A DNA stretch of 64,000 nt from Bacteroidota bacterium (GCA_947460595.1 CANHGS010000007.1:104677-168676), one strand, 5' to 3'; counted from the first letter of the stretch, positions 26,838 to 36,939 are shown. The notes: generated by a model not told the origin, from the sequence alone. Numbers and translations: made by a program.

Positions 26838-29234
26838 ATGTTAGTTAGATTTTATAGAATTATATTTTTCTTTTTTTGTTTGCAATTGGTTGGGCCAATT
26901 GCTGGTCAAAGAGTAGTGCAAGATTTTAATCAATCATGGGATTTTCAATTGGCTGATTCTATTCCAACAGGTAAATGGCGCTCAGTAAACCTGCCACATG
27001 ATTGGAGTATTGAATTGCCCTTTAGTGAAAAAGCGGCAGCCACTACCTTGGGGGGCGCTTTGCCTGGCGGAATTGGCTGGTACCAAAAATCTTTTTTATT
27101 GCCCTTAACTTCAAAAGGGAAAAGATTTTATATTGAATTCGATGGCATTTATAGAAATGCAGAAGTATGGATCAATGGTCATGCATTGGGTAAAAGACCC
27201 AATGGATATATTTCTTTTCAATATGATTTAACGGATTATTTGTTATATGGAGCCAAGCCCAACCTAGTCTTGGTTAAGGCAGATAATTCCGCACAGCCCA
27301 ATTCTAGGTGGTATACGGGTTCAGGCATTTATAGAAATGTTAGACTGGTTTCCACAAACAATATCGCCGTTGGCTATGAAGGCAGTTTTGTAACCACGCC
27401 CAAAGTGGACAAAGAAATGGCAACGGTGCAGTTGGCATTAACGGTTAATTCTCAAGAACAGCATACAGAAAAACTAACCGTTTTTTCCATATTATTTGAC
27501 CAAGCTAATATTCCTGTTGCCCAGCAGTCAACTGAGGTAAACATTCAAAAGGGAACCAATCTATTCCAACAAAGCTTTCAAGTGAAACAACCTGCTTTAT
27601 GGTCAACAGATCATCCTAATTTGTACCATATTCAAACATCCATTTACAAAGGCAATTTGTTGATGGACGATTATACAACCGTATTAGGAATTCGGAATTT
27701 TCATTTTGATGCGGCCAAAGGTTTTTTTCTAAATGGACAGTCATTGAAAATTAAAGGAGTTTGTTTGCATCATGACCTTGGTGCCTTAGGTGCTGCAATG
27801 AATCTATCAGCATTGAAAAGACAGTTGCGCATCTTGCAAGAAATGGGGGCAAATGCTATTAGAACAGCCCATAATCCTCCTGCAAGAGAACTATTGGATC
27901 TCTGTGACCAAATGGGTTTCTTGGTCATGGACGAGGCTTTTGACATGTGGAATAAAAAGAAAAATAAGTTTGATTATTATACTGATTTTCCCAAGTGGCA
28001 TAGCCGAGATTTGGAAGACCAAATAAAAAGAGACAGAAATCATCCATCCATTATTCTATGGAGTATTGGCAATGAGATCAGAGAACAGTTTGATAGCAGT
28101 GGAATACGCATTGCTAAAGAATTGGTGGGTATTGTAAAATCGCTAGATAGTACAAGACCTGTTACCTGTGCTTTAACAGAACCCGACCCAAAAAAGAATT
28201 TTATTTATCAGTCTGGCGCATTGGACGTTCTTGGGTTTAATTATCATATTGAAGCTTATGAAGAATTTCCTCAAAAATACCCTGGTCAAAAATTCATTGG
28301 TGCAGAAAATGTATCGGGGTTAGCTAGTAGGGGGCATTATGACCAGCCATCGGATAGTATTCGGTTTTGGCCAGAAAGCTCCAAGTTTAAAACAGTAGAA
28401 AAAGGGAATCCTGATTTTTCTGTTTCGGCCTATGATCATATTGCTGCTTATTGGGGTAGTACCCATGAAGCTACTTGGAAGTTGATTAAAAAGTATCCTT
28501 TTCTCTCAGGGCTTTTTGTTTGGTCGGGATTTGATTATTTGGGAGAACCTACACCCTATCCTTGGCCTGCCAGAAGTGCTTATTTTGGTATTGTTGACCT
28601 AGCGGGATTTCCCAAAGACGTCTATTATATGTACCAAAGCGAATGGACCAATAAACCCATGTTACACTTGTTTCCTCACTGGAATTGGGAAAAAGGAAAA
28701 ATGGTTGACGTTTGGGCCTATTATAACCAAGCTGATGAAGTGGAACTATTTTTGAATGGTAAATCTTTGGGAATCAAACGCAAACAAATGGATGATTTAC
28801 ACATCATGTGGCGAATTCCATTTGAACCAGGGGTACTAAAAGCTATTTCTAGGAAAAATGGGCAAATTATACAGGTAAAGGAAATTAAAACTACGGGTCC
28901 GGCTTACCGAATAGAAGTCAAGGCAGATAGGAAGATAATCCATGCAGATGGGAAAGAGCTCTCTTATCTGACCATCAGGGTATTAGACAAAGATGGCCAA
29001 TTAGTGCCGGATTCAGATAAGCTAATTAAAGTCTCCATTCAAGGTATGGGAAGCCTTAGGGCAATGGACAATGGATTTCAAGCAGGCACAATATCTTTTC
29101 AAGCAAATCCTTATCCTGCCTACAAAGGGCTTTGTTTGGCCATAGTTCAAGCAGGCAAAAAAGCAGGAGTTATTGATGTGAAAATAACATCACCTGGTTT
29201 GCAACCTAGTTTTATACGAATAAATTCCCGTTGA
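26838..29234 (+). CDS. GH2 beta-glycosidase (beta-galactosidase/beta-glucuronidase type)
   Basis: A 798-residue exported enzyme (signal peptide ending IAGQ). It has the GH2 order: a sugar-binding jelly roll with L-P-H-D-W-S-I-E and G-G-I-G-W-Y-Q-K-S-F, an Ig-like domain, the TIM barrel with G-V-C-L-H-H-D-L-G and R-T-A-H-N-P-P, acid/base Glu413 in S-I-G-N-E, nucleophile candidate Glu490 in I-G-A-E-N, and a C-terminal Ig-like domain (DUF4982/invasin-like). Galactose is the commonest substrate of this architecture; glucuronic acid is possible. It is the last gene of the long run that begins at 8845, six bases after the propeller gene. No strong terminator follows. Confidence 0.9.
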   Translation: MLVRFYRIIFFFFCLQLVGPIAGQRVVQDFNQSWDFQLADSIPTGKWRSVNLPHDWSIELPFSEKAAATTLGGALPGGIGWYQKSFLLPLTSKGKRFYIEFDGIYRNAEVWINGHALGKRPNGYISFQYDLTDYLLYGAKPNLVLVKADNSAQPNSRWYTGSGIYRNVRLVSTNNIAVGYEGSFVTTPKVDKEMATVQLALTVNSQEQHTEKLTVFSILFDQANIPVAQQSTEVNIQKGTNLFQQSFQVKQPALWSTDHPNLYHIQTSIYKGNLLMDDYTTVLGIRNFHFDAAKGFFLNGQSLKIKGVCLHHDLGALGAAMNLSALKRQLRILQEMGANAIRTAHNPPARELLDLCDQMGFLVMDEAFDMWNKKKNKFDYYTDFPKWHSRDLEDQIKRDRNHPSIILWSIGNEIREQFDSSGIRIAKELVGIVKSLDSTRPVTCALTEPDPKKNFIYQSGALDVLGFNYHIEAYEEFPQKYPGQKFIGAENVSGLASRGHYDQPSDSIRFWPESSKFKTVEKGNPDFSVSAYDHIAAYWGSTHEATWKLIKKYPFLSGLFVWSGFDYLGEPTPYPWPARSAYFGIVDLAGFPKDVYYMYQSEWTNKPMLHLFPHWNWEKGKMVDVWAYYNQADEVELFLNGKSLGIKRKQMDDLHIMWRIPFEPGVLKAISRKNGQIIQVKEIKTTGPAYRIEVKADRKIIHADGKELSYLTIRVLDKDGQLVPDSDKLIKVSIQGMGSLRAMDNGFQAGTISFQANPYPAYKGLCLAIVQAGKKAGVIDVKITSPGLQPSFIRINSR

Positions 29235-29259
29235 GTTGCCTACAATGCTTGTTCACCGA

Positions 29260-29327
29260 AATAGTGAAATATTCCATCATTATAGTCAAACCTTACATTG
29301 TCTAGGGATAGGGCTATGTTATTTTTA
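29260..29327 (+). promoter_or_regulatory. Conserved operator plus promoter, copy B (upstream of DUF3826-susCD)
   Basis: Bases 29267-29299 are identical to 8624-8656 over 33 bp. TTG at 29298-29300 with a 19-bp spacer leads to TATTTTTA at 29320-29327, close to the Bacteroidota TTTG-N19-TAnnTTTG promoter pattern. The first A of the conserved AGT block (29263) is 57 bp from the -7 box, against 58 bp in copies A and C. The DUF3826 start codon is 51 bp downstream. It probably drives the susCD operon under the same regulator as copy A. Confidence 0.72.
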
Positions 29328-29377
29328 CGAACACAATTTGTAAAAGGATGGTGTGCCGATTGTAAACTTGCCAAACG

Positions 29378-30064
29378 ATGCTTAGGAAAACCAAAACTCC
29401 CATTGTCTTTCTTGCAGGATATTTCCTGTTCCTTGTGCAAGTAATTGCTCAGGATAAAGGAAGCAATGCTCCAGCATCATATTACCAACAAGTCATTCAT
29501 CAACGTTCCTATAAAATTGTAGCCCCAACGGGGATTGCAGACTCTGCCAAATTCTATCGGGTAGAAGCAATAGTAGCTAAGCAATATATGCAGCTTGGAC
29601 AGATTCATGATTCAGCCAACGCACAAATTAAATTAGCCAAAAGCTACACGGATAAAGATCAAGCAAAACTAGCCATCGCTGAAATTGAAAAACAAAGAAC
29701 CCAGGTTTTAGAAAAACTTCATGTTTCTTATCTACAGCAATTAGGAAAGGAACTTACCCCAACACAGATAGACCAAATTAAGGATGGTATGACATACAAT
29801 ATTGTCAACATCACCTACAAAGCTTATGGTGAAATGGTTCTCACCTTAAATGAGCAACAAAAAAAGCAAATTCTAACCTATCTCTTAGAAGCAAGAGAGC
29901 TGGCCATGGATGCGGAATCTTCCAATAAAAAACACGAATGGTTTGGCAAATACAAAGGCCGAATCAATAATTATTTATCTGCTGCTGGTTATAATATGAA
30001 GAAGGAAGGAGAGGAATGGCAGAAAAGAATCAAAGAACAAAAATTGAACAACACTAATAGTTAA
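29378..30064 (+). CDS. DUF3826 family exported protein
   Basis: A 228-residue protein with a signal peptide (ending VIAQ) and a mostly helical mature part. The C-terminal half has the DUF3826 pattern, with M-V-L-T-L-N-E-Q-Q-K-K-Q-I, A-R-E-L-A-M-D-A-E-S-S-N-K-K-H-E-W-F-G-K-Y-K-G-R-I-N-N-Y and A-A-G-Y-N. The family has no known activity but recurs in Bacteroidota pectin and rhamnogalacturonan loci. It is the first gene after the copy B promoter and lies 32 bp before susC. A periplasmic accessory role (binding, chaperoning or sensing) is a guess from position only. Confidence 0.8.
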   Translation: MLRKTKTPIVFLAGYFLFLVQVIAQDKGSNAPASYYQQVIHQRSYKIVAPTGIADSAKFYRVEAIVAKQYMQLGQIHDSANAQIKLAKSYTDKDQAKLAIAEIEKQRTQVLEKLHVSYLQQLGKELTPTQIDQIKDGMTYNIVNITYKAYGEMVLTLNEQQKKQILTYLLEARELAMDAESSNKKHEWFGKYKGRINNYLSAAGYNMKKEGEEWQKRIKEQKLNNTNS

Positions 30065-30096
30065 CAATTGAAATTTTTATAAACCAAACATGCTAT

Positions 30097-33000
30097 ATGA
30101 AAACTAAACAGCTGCTTAGGTACGTCCTATTTGTCTGTGTTTTTGCAATGGGTACTTTGAGTGCTTTGGCGCAGGAACAAAAGATAACAGGGAAAGTGAC
30201 CAATCAAAAATCAGGCGCTCCCATTCCAAATGTTACCGTAAAGGTTAAAAATGGTACGCAGAGCGTTTTGACAAATGAAGAAGGGGTGTTCATTATTAAA
30301 GTGCCTTCTTCAGAATCCATTATTTCAATTTCACACGTTGGATTTAGCTTTTGGGAAAAAAAGGCTGGCTCTGGTACTCAGGTTGTATCTGTTGTCTTAT
30401 CAGAATTAGCCAATGAATTGAATGACGTAGTTGTAGTAGGATACGGGACACAGAAAAGACAACATCTTACAGGTTCAGTAGGAACCATGTCTATGAAAGC
30501 AGTGGAAGATTTACCCGTTGGTAATCTTTCCGAAGCTTTAAAAGGGCAGATAGTAGGTGTGAATGTATCTGGTGGTTTTGCTAGACCTGGTGAAAGTGCC
30601 ACTATTACCATTCGTAACCCTATTTATTATTCAAAAGATGGAGGTTCTAAAGAACCGCTGTTTGTTATTGACGATATCATCCGTTCTAAAACAGATTTTG
30701 ATTTGTTAGATGCAACGGAGATTGAAAGTCTTACCGTTTTAAAAGATGCATCTGCAGCCATTTATGGTATCCTTGGATCCAATGGTGTGATTGTTATCAA
30801 AACTAAGAGAGGGAAGAGTGGAGCACCTGTAATAAGTTACAATGGCTCTTATGGAACGTCTAATGCTCCCAGAATGCCTTCTATGTTAAATGGATACCAG
30901 CAAGCCCAATATTTAAATAGTTATAATGCAGGCTCAAAAGCTTGGGATACAGCTGCTACATCTGCTTTAGCGGCATATTATACACCAGATGAATTGGACT
31001 ATTTCTCAAAAAACAATTATGACTGGTTAGGAATGGCTTTTCATAGTTCTCATAATCAGCGTCATACCATCAATGTAAGTGGTGGATCTGAAAGAGCTAC
31101 TTTCTTTGCAGGTATTTCTTACAATGAAAACAATAGCAACTTTGACGGATTGGGTTATAAAAGATATTCCTTTAGGTCTAGTACTGATATTAAATTAGCT
31201 ACTGGTTTAAAACTTGGAATGTCTATTAGCGGAGAATTAGGAGATAGAAAAAACACTTTTAACAAACAGGGGAATGAGAGTTTGGATAATGACTGGAAAA
31301 CCCTAATTGGTCAAGCACAATTTAATCCTCCTTATATCAATGGTTTACCCATTGCCATTCCAGGTGCAGGTACTAATGGTAATATCAATAACTACCATTA
31401 TTTTGCCGTACGCGATCTAGATAACTATACTAAGACCTATACCTCTGTTTTGAATTTTCAAGGTCAATTAAGTTATGAACCTACTTTTATTAAAGGGTTG
31501 AAAGCTGGTTTGAATTTTAATAAAAACGTTGCAAACGGATGGGGTAAACAATATGGAACCAAATACCAAGTTTACAATTTTAATACTACTGGTGCACGTA
31601 ATCATATTTTGTCTAATACCTATAATGCCACTTATACTTTTTCCAATGGAGATCGTGTAAGGATGAGTCCAACATTTGCTAATTCTTATCAATTAAACGC
31701 AACTTTGAGCTATGATAGGAAATTTGGTCAACACGAAATTTCTGCTTTTGTGGGTTATGAGCAAAGTGAAAGTTTCTCAAACGGTGTAAATGCTGAAACT
31801 GATGGTGTTATCACTGGTGGGTTAGACAACATGAACTTTGCAACAATTGCCGTAATTTCTAATGAGCCCATTTCAGAAGCTGGTCGTATGGCTTATATTG
31901 GAAGAATCAATTACAATTACGCTAATAAGTATTTGTTAGAGTTCAACATGAGAGCTGATGCCAGCCAAAACTTTGCACCCGAAAATAGATGGGGTACGTT
32001 CCCATCTCTTTCAGCTGGTTGGGTAGTTTCTGAAGAGAAATTCTTTACAACACTTTCTAAAACAGTTAACTACTTTAAAATTCGTGCTTCTGCTGGATTC
32101 TTAGGTTTGGATGCAACCAAATCTTACCAGTGGTTAACCAGCTATGCCATTCAAACTGGAAAAGCTGCTGTATTTGGTGGTAATGCCGATAGAGGTCTTG
32201 CTGCTGTTACCAACGTAGCTATTGCAAATAGAAACGTTCATTGGGATAATGTAGATAAGTATAACGTTGGTATTGACATGAAGTTTTTCCAAAGCAGATT
32301 GTCAGTTAGCACCGATGCTTATATTGATTACAGGTATAACATGTTGAGTAACTTAACATCTTCTCCATCAATGTTAATCGGGGCAACACTTCCTTCCGAG
32401 AACTTTGCAAAAGCAAATACTTTTGGATTTGAATTGTCTGCAAATTGGAGAGAGAAAATCAACAAAGATTGGGGTTATAATGTAACAGCCAACTTTAACT
32501 GGGTAGACAACAAGCAATTGATTATTGATCAGGCAAAAGGTAATATTGGTTCTTATTTAGATGGTCTGGGAAAATCAGATGATATGGGTTTTCTTGGATA
32601 CAGAAGTATGGGATTGTTGAGAACTCAAGCAGATGTAGATGCCCTGTTAAAACAATATCCTAACTATAAAATCTTTGGTAATGTACCAAAACCAGGTATG
32701 TTATATTATGAAGACATTCGCGGTCCAAAAGATGCCAATGGTGTTTATACAGCACCTGATGGAACCATTACAAATGATGACCAAGATTATCTAAATAAAA
32801 AGCAAAATAACCACTATGGTTTGGGAATTAACTGGGGTGTAACCTATAAAAGTTTGAGCCTGAATGTAGTAATGGGTCTTTCTTGGGGCGGTGTTAGTTC
32901 TGTTGAATCTGCTGCAAGAAAAGTGGGTAACAATATCTGGCAGAATAGACCAGCTTTTTGGGCAGACCATTGGACACCATCCAATACTGGCGCTGCATAT

Positions 33001-33273
33001 CCTTCACCTTTCTATGCTTTCTCTTATGATGTTGCAACAGATTTCTGGTGGAGAAGTTCTACCTCTTTTAGAGTAACCAACTTTAATCTGTCTTACAACG
33101 TACCATCTAAAGTTGCAAGTAAAATGGGCATGAATAATGTAAGGGTTTACTTAGTAGGTACTAATCCATTCAATTTCTTAAATCCATTTGATTATAAAGA
33201 CAATACCAACGGATCATACGACGTATTCCCAGTATTGAGAACCTTTACATTTGGATTGAACTTAAACCTATAA
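30097..33273 (+). CDS. SusC/RagA-type TonB-dependent outer-membrane transporter
   Basis: A 1058-residue SusC-like receptor with a signal peptide (cleaved near ALAQ), a carboxypeptidase-D-regulatory-like domain (I-T-G-K-V-T-N-Q-K-S-G-A-P-I-P to about residue 110), a TonB box region with N-D-V-V-V-V-G-Y-G-T-Q, a plug domain including L-F-V-I-D-D-I and the conserved K-D-A-S-A-A-I-Y-G, and a 22-strand-type beta-barrel ending in aromatic-alternating strands (F-T-F-G-L-N-L-N-L). It imports oligosaccharides bound by its SusD partner, powered by TonB. It is the only SusC in the window, so it presumably serves the whole locus, or at least its main oligosaccharide. Confidence 0.97.
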   Translation: MKTKQLLRYVLFVCVFAMGTLSALAQEQKITGKVTNQKSGAPIPNVTVKVKNGTQSVLTNEEGVFIIKVPSSESIISISHVGFSFWEKKAGSGTQVVSVVLSELANELNDVVVVGYGTQKRQHLTGSVGTMSMKAVEDLPVGNLSEALKGQIVGVNVSGGFARPGESATITIRNPIYYSKDGGSKEPLFVIDDIIRSKTDFDLLDATEIESLTVLKDASAAIYGILGSNGVIVIKTKRGKSGAPVISYNGSYGTSNAPRMPSMLNGYQQAQYLNSYNAGSKAWDTAATSALAAYYTPDELDYFSKNNYDWLGMAFHSSHNQRHTINVSGGSERATFFAGISYNENNSNFDGLGYKRYSFRSSTDIKLATGLKLGMSISGELGDRKNTFNKQGNESLDNDWKTLIGQAQFNPPYINGLPIAIPGAGTNGNINNYHYFAVRDLDNYTKTYTSVLNFQGQLSYEPTFIKGLKAGLNFNKNVANGWGKQYGTKYQVYNFNTTGARNHILSNTYNATYTFSNGDRVRMSPTFANSYQLNATLSYDRKFGQHEISAFVGYEQSESFSNGVNAETDGVITGGLDNMNFATIAVISNEPISEAGRMAYIGRINYNYANKYLLEFNMRADASQNFAPENRWGTFPSLSAGWVVSEEKFFTTLSKTVNYFKIRASAGFLGLDATKSYQWLTSYAIQTGKAAVFGGNADRGLAAVTNVAIANRNVHWDNVDKYNVGIDMKFFQSRLSVSTDAYIDYRYNMLSNLTSSPSMLIGATLPSENFAKANTFGFELSANWREKINKDWGYNVTANFNWVDNKQLIIDQAKGNIGSYLDGLGKSDDMGFLGYRSMGLLRTQADVDALLKQYPNYKIFGNVPKPGMLYYEDIRGPKDANGVYTAPDGTITNDDQDYLNKKQNNHYGLGINWGVTYKSLSLNVVMGLSWGGVSSVESAARKVGNNIWQNRPAFWADHWTPSNTGAAYPSPFYAFSYDVATDFWWRSSTSFRVTNFNLSYNVPSKVASKMGMNNVRVYLVGTNPFNFLNPFDYKDNTNGSYDVFPVLRTFTFGLNLNL

Positions 33274-33284
33274 AAGATTGCGCA

Positions 33285-35153
33285 ATGAAATTTAGATATA
33301 TTAATATAGCAGTAGCCGGTATAATAGCACTTGCCGGTTGTCAGAAGGTTTTAGACAAACAAAATTTGTCGGCACTTTCTGGAGATTTATTGTATTCCGA
33401 TTCAACCATTATACAGCTGAATTTGGACAATATTTATGACAATAACCTGCCAGCTTTTGGCGGTCAAGTGGGTAGTAGCGTTCTAAGTGGTACGCAACCC
33501 CAGTTAAGTGAAGAAGGTTATTCTGCGGCCAACGTTTTTATGACAGGTATTGTTAGTTTGGGTACCAATGAGCCTACCGACTTTGGTACAGCTTTAAATA
33601 CCAATAACTCACAGCCTTCTAATAACTATGGTAGAATAAGACAGTTAAATAGCTTTATTGAAAATATTGATGCCAGTACCTTACCACAGGCAACCAAAAA
33701 TAAATTTAAAGCACAGGCTTTGTTTTTCAGAGCTTTCCGTTATTGGGATATGGTGAGAATTTATGGAGGTGTTCCATTGGTATTAACTGCATTAGACGGA
33801 GTTGGACAAGCTGCTAGAGATGCTGCTTTGTTACCAAGAGATAAAACCTCAGTTTGTTTTGCACAAATGGCAAAGGACTTAGATACAGCTATTGCTTATT
33901 TGCCAGGAAAATGGACTACCAGTTCTACCGCTACTTGGGGTAGAATTACCAGTGGTGCTGCCGCAGCATTAAAGGGAAGGATTTTATTGTATTGGGCTAG
34001 TCCAATGTTTAATCCTACCGATCTTCCAGAAAGATGGCAGGCTGCTTATGATGCCAATTTGCAAGCAAAAACCATTTTGGATGCAAACGGATTTGCACTA
34101 AATGCTAACTACAAGACCATGTGGTTTACAGAGGCCAATAATCCAGAAGCTGTTATGGTAACTGTATATAACAACTCTCCAACCGATCAGGTAAAGAAAA
34201 ACAATGGTTGGGATAAATCATGTAGGCCTTCCTATTTACAAGGAAGCAGCTCTAACTTGCCAACCTGGGAATTAGTGAATTCTTATCCTATGAAAGATGG
34301 TAAAGCACCTGGAACTTCTACTACTTACCCTTATTATGATAGTTTGTATTATAAGAATAGGGATCCTCGTTTTGACGCTACCATTGCTTTTAATGGATGT
34401 GTATGGCCGTTGGATGGTATTGCTACTAGAAAAATCTGGACCTATTATGAAACTGCTTCTGCATCAACTGAAACAGCTGCAAGTAACACTGGTTTCTATT
34501 GCAGAAAAGCAGTACTGGAAGGAACTTATACCAATGGCGATCCTCAGTTTAGTGGAACGGATTGGATGGAAATTAGGTATGCAGAAGTATTATTAAATTT
34601 AGCAGAAGCTGCTACAGGAATTAATAAATTAGGAACCACAGATCCTAGTTATGCTGGGATTACAGCTGTAAGAAAAAGAGCGGGAATTGACGCTGGAACA
34701 GCTAGTTTATATGGTTTAAATGCTGGTTTGACTAGGGCTCAAATGTTTGATGCTATTTTGCAAGAAAGAAAGATTGAATTTGCTTACGAAGGCAAACGTT
34801 TCTGGGATTTGTATCGTTGGAAACGCAATACTGATTTGAATGGATGGACAAGAAATAGATTGCGTATTGTCTTGAAAACTGGAGCCGGTATTCCTACTGC
34901 TGCTCAATTAAAAGATCCAACCAATGCCTTATTCCGCGATGGTCAGAGCTTGGATAATATGTCTACTTCTTTCTTTACTACTATTAGAAATAACAATAAG
35001 GATGCTTCCAACGCAACTACCAAATTGGACGCAACACCCATCAATTTCTTGACCAAGTATTATTTCTTCCCTATTCCACAATTGGCCATTACCAACAATC
35101 CTAATCTTGCTCAAAACAAAGATTGGGGTGGAAGTTTTGACCCGCTTCAATAA
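33285..35153 (+). CDS. SusD/RagB-type outer-membrane glycan-binding lipoprotein
   Basis: A 622-residue lipoprotein; the signal peptide ends in the lipobox L-A-G-C. It has the SusD TPR-like helical fold: F-R-A-F-R-Y-W-D-M-V-R-I-Y-G-G-V-P-L-V near the first helices, G-R-I-L-L-Y-W-A-S-P-M-F, and the C-terminal R-Y-A-E-V-L-L-N-L-A-E-A plus E-R-K-I-E-F-A-Y-E-G-K-R-F-W-D-L-Y-R-W. It forms the lid over the SusC barrel at the cell surface and binds glycans. It begins 11 bp after susC and is followed after 7 bp by a strong hairpin. Binding specificity is not visible from sequence. Confidence 0.96.
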   Translation: MKFRYINIAVAGIIALAGCQKVLDKQNLSALSGDLLYSDSTIIQLNLDNIYDNNLPAFGGQVGSSVLSGTQPQLSEEGYSAANVFMTGIVSLGTNEPTDFGTALNTNNSQPSNNYGRIRQLNSFIENIDASTLPQATKNKFKAQALFFRAFRYWDMVRIYGGVPLVLTALDGVGQAARDAALLPRDKTSVCFAQMAKDLDTAIAYLPGKWTTSSTATWGRITSGAAAALKGRILLYWASPMFNPTDLPERWQAAYDANLQAKTILDANGFALNANYKTMWFTEANNPEAVMVTVYNNSPTDQVKKNNGWDKSCRPSYLQGSSSNLPTWELVNSYPMKDGKAPGTSTTYPYYDSLYYKNRDPRFDATIAFNGCVWPLDGIATRKIWTYYETASASTETAASNTGFYCRKAVLEGTYTNGDPQFSGTDWMEIRYAEVLLNLAEAATGINKLGTTDPSYAGITAVRKRAGIDAGTASLYGLNAGLTRAQMFDAILQERKIEFAYEGKRFWDLYRWKRNTDLNGWTRNRLRIVLKTGAGIPTAAQLKDPTNALFRDGQSLDNMSTSFFTTIRNNNKDASNATTKLDATPINFLTKYYFFPIPQLAITNNPNLAQNKDWGGSFDPLQ

Positions 35154-35160
35154 ACTAACT

Positions 35161-35190
35161 GAAAATGGGTGTTTTTTAACACCCATTTTC
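35161..35190 (+). terminator. Hairpin terminator after susD
   Basis: A perfect 13-bp inverted repeat (35161-35173 with 35178-35190) closes a TTTT loop. It starts 7 bp after the susD stop, and its 3' arm is T-rich (CATTTTC, then ATTCT). The downstream U run is short, so termination could be partial, with read-through into the pectate lyase gene. Confidence 0.8.
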
Positions 35191-35200
35191 ATTCTAACGA

Positions 35201-35208
35201 TAAATTTG
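35201..35208 (+). promoter_or_regulatory. Possible -7 promoter box for the pectate lyase gene
   Basis: TAAATTTG matches the Bacteroidota -7 consensus TAnnTTTG exactly and lies between the susD terminator and the lyase start, 49 bp before the ATG. No clear TTTG at the -33 position is visible, so the call rests on one short box. Confidence 0.35.
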
Positions 35209-35257
35209 CTAGGCCAACGAAAACGAATATGATTTGTTTTAACTAAATTCCAAATTG

Positions 35258-36913
35258 ATGAAACTAAAGAACATTGCATTATTTGCAATATTGTTTGCCT
35301 TTGGCATTAGCTATCAAGCAAGAGCACAATACCCAACTATTCCACCAGATGTTCAAAAGTGGAGTGATTCGCTTTTAAAAGCTGCTAAACTGCATTCAGA
35401 TTCTGCATGGGTATTTGCTTATCCAATTGTAAAAGAAGAGGCCAAACACGGTAAGCCCTATATTCCCTGGGCAACCAGACCTTATGACCTACCTCAAGCC
35501 GATGTGCCAGCTTTTCCGGGAGCAGAAGGTGGTGGTAAATTCAGTTTTGGAGGTAGAGGCGGAAAAGTAATTGTAGTAACCAATTTGAATGATAATGGAC
35601 AAGGTAGTTTGCGTTGGGCTTGTGAGCAGGGAGGAGCAAGAACTATTGTGTTTAACATTGCTGGAATTATCCGTTTAAATTCTCCCTTAATTATTCGTGC
35701 GCCATACATTACCATTGCTGGTCAAACCGCACCTGGTGATGGCGTATGTATTGCAGGTGAAACAGTTTGGATTGATACCCATGATGTGATTATTCGTTAC
35801 ATGCGTTTCCGTAGAGGTGAAACCAATGTAGGTAGAAGGGATGATGCTATTGGAGGAAATCCGGTTGGTAACATTATGATTGATCACGTTTCAGCTAGTT
35901 GGGGATTAGATGAAAACATGAGCATCTATCGTCACATGTATAACGATAGTGCCCCCAATTTAAAGGCAGAAGCCAAATTGGGTACTGCCAATGTAACTAT
36001 CCAAAACAGTATTTTCTCTGAATGCTTAGATACCTATAACCATTCATTTGGATCTACTCTTGGAGGGGAAAACTGTGCTTTTATTAGAAGTATTTGGGCA
36101 GATAATGCAGGTAGAAACCCTTCTATTGGCTGGAATGGGATATTCAATTTTGCCAATAATGTAGTGTTCAACTGGGTGCACCGTTCAACAGATGGCGGAG
36201 ATTATACCGCTATGTATAATATCATCAACAACTATTACAAACCAGGCCCTGCAACACCAGATCAAACCAAACCCGTATCACATCGGATTCTAAAACCAGA
36301 ATCAGGAAGAAGTAAATTGGGGTACTTGGTGTATGGTAGGGTTTACGCCCACGGAAATATTGTTGATGGCAATGAAAGGGTAACAAAGGATAACTGGGAT
36401 GGTGGTATACAAGTGGAAGAATTTCCAGATGCCAATAAATACAAAGCTGCCATGAAAGTGGATAAAGCCATGCCCATGCCACAAATGACCATTGTTCCAA
36501 CTTTGGAAGCAAAAGAGTTTGTTTTGGCAAATGCAGGAGCAACTTTACCTATTAGGGATGCAGTTGATCAAAGAATTGTGAAACAGGTTGCAACAGGTAA
36601 GATTGAAGTTAGCCCCAATGTGGTGCTGCCAACCACCCAGTTCAAACATCGTAGACTGCCCATTGATTCTTACAAAATTGGTATTATTACTGACCCTAAT
36701 CAAGTTGGTGGTTATCCTGTTTATGCGGGAACTCCCTACAAAGATTCAGATAATGATGGAATACCTGATGCATGGGAATCGGCCAACGGATTGAATCCAA
36801 AAGACGCTTCAGATGCAGGTAGAATTGCCAAAAATGGATATAGCAATATTGAGCATTTTTTAAATAGCGTTGTTGACGTGAAAAAAGTAGTGCCTCAAAC
36901 CGCTAAAAAATAA
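35258..36913 (+). CDS. PL1-type pectate lyase, exported
   Basis: I start at the ATG at 35258, since the TTG just before it adds only one residue. The 551-residue protein has a signal peptide (ending ARAQ) and then the opening of Bacteroidota pectate lyases: A-F-P-G-A-E-G-G-G-K-F-S-F-G-G-R-G-G-K, T-N-L-N-D-N-G-Q-G-S-L-R-W-A. The beta-helix continues with I-A-G-Q-T-A-P-G-D-G, V-I-I-R-Y-M-R-F-R and I-D-H-V-S-A-S-W-G-L-D-E-N, typical of the PL1 fold where calcium and Arg support beta-elimination. A D-S-D-N-D-G-I-P-D-A-W-E calcium-binding motif lies near the C-terminus. It cleaves homogalacturonan to unsaturated oligomers, which are substrates for SusCD import and GH105. It is monocistronic between two terminators. 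Confidence 0.92.
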   Translation: MKLKNIALFAILFAFGISYQARAQYPTIPPDVQKWSDSLLKAAKLHSDSAWVFAYPIVKEEAKHGKPYIPWATRPYDLPQADVPAFPGAEGGGKFSFGGRGGKVIVVTNLNDNGQGSLRWACEQGGARTIVFNIAGIIRLNSPLIIRAPYITIAGQTAPGDGVCIAGETVWIDTHDVIIRYMRFRRGETNVGRRDDAIGGNPVGNIMIDHVSASWGLDENMSIYRHMYNDSAPNLKAEAKLGTANVTIQNSIFSECLDTYNHSFGSTLGGENCAFIRSIWADNAGRNPSIGWNGIFNFANNVVFNWVHRSTDGGDYTAMYNIINNYYKPGPATPDQTKPVSHRILKPESGRSKLGYLVYGRVYAHGNIVDGNERVTKDNWDGGIQVEEFPDANKYKAAMKVDKAMPMPQMTIVPTLEAKEFVLANAGATLPIRDAVDQRIVKQVATGKIEVSPNVVLPTTQFKHRRLPIDSYKIGIITDPNQVGGYPVYAGTPYKDSDNDGIPDAWESANGLNPKDASDAGRIAKNGYSNIEHFLNSVVDVKKVVPQTAKK

Positions 36914-36939
36914 TTTTTACCGATTAGCTTAATCTAGAC

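Noticed and set aside
8624..29299. The 33-bp repeat as ends of a mobile element or a large duplication
   Set aside because: The two copies are in the same orientation, no transposase or flanking homology is present, the sequences diverge immediately on both sides, and both sit at a fixed distance from promoter-like boxes.
34929..35288. 119-codon minus-strand frame across the susD end and terminator
   Set aside because: It spans a perfect hairpin between two strongly supported plus-strand genes and has no family features.
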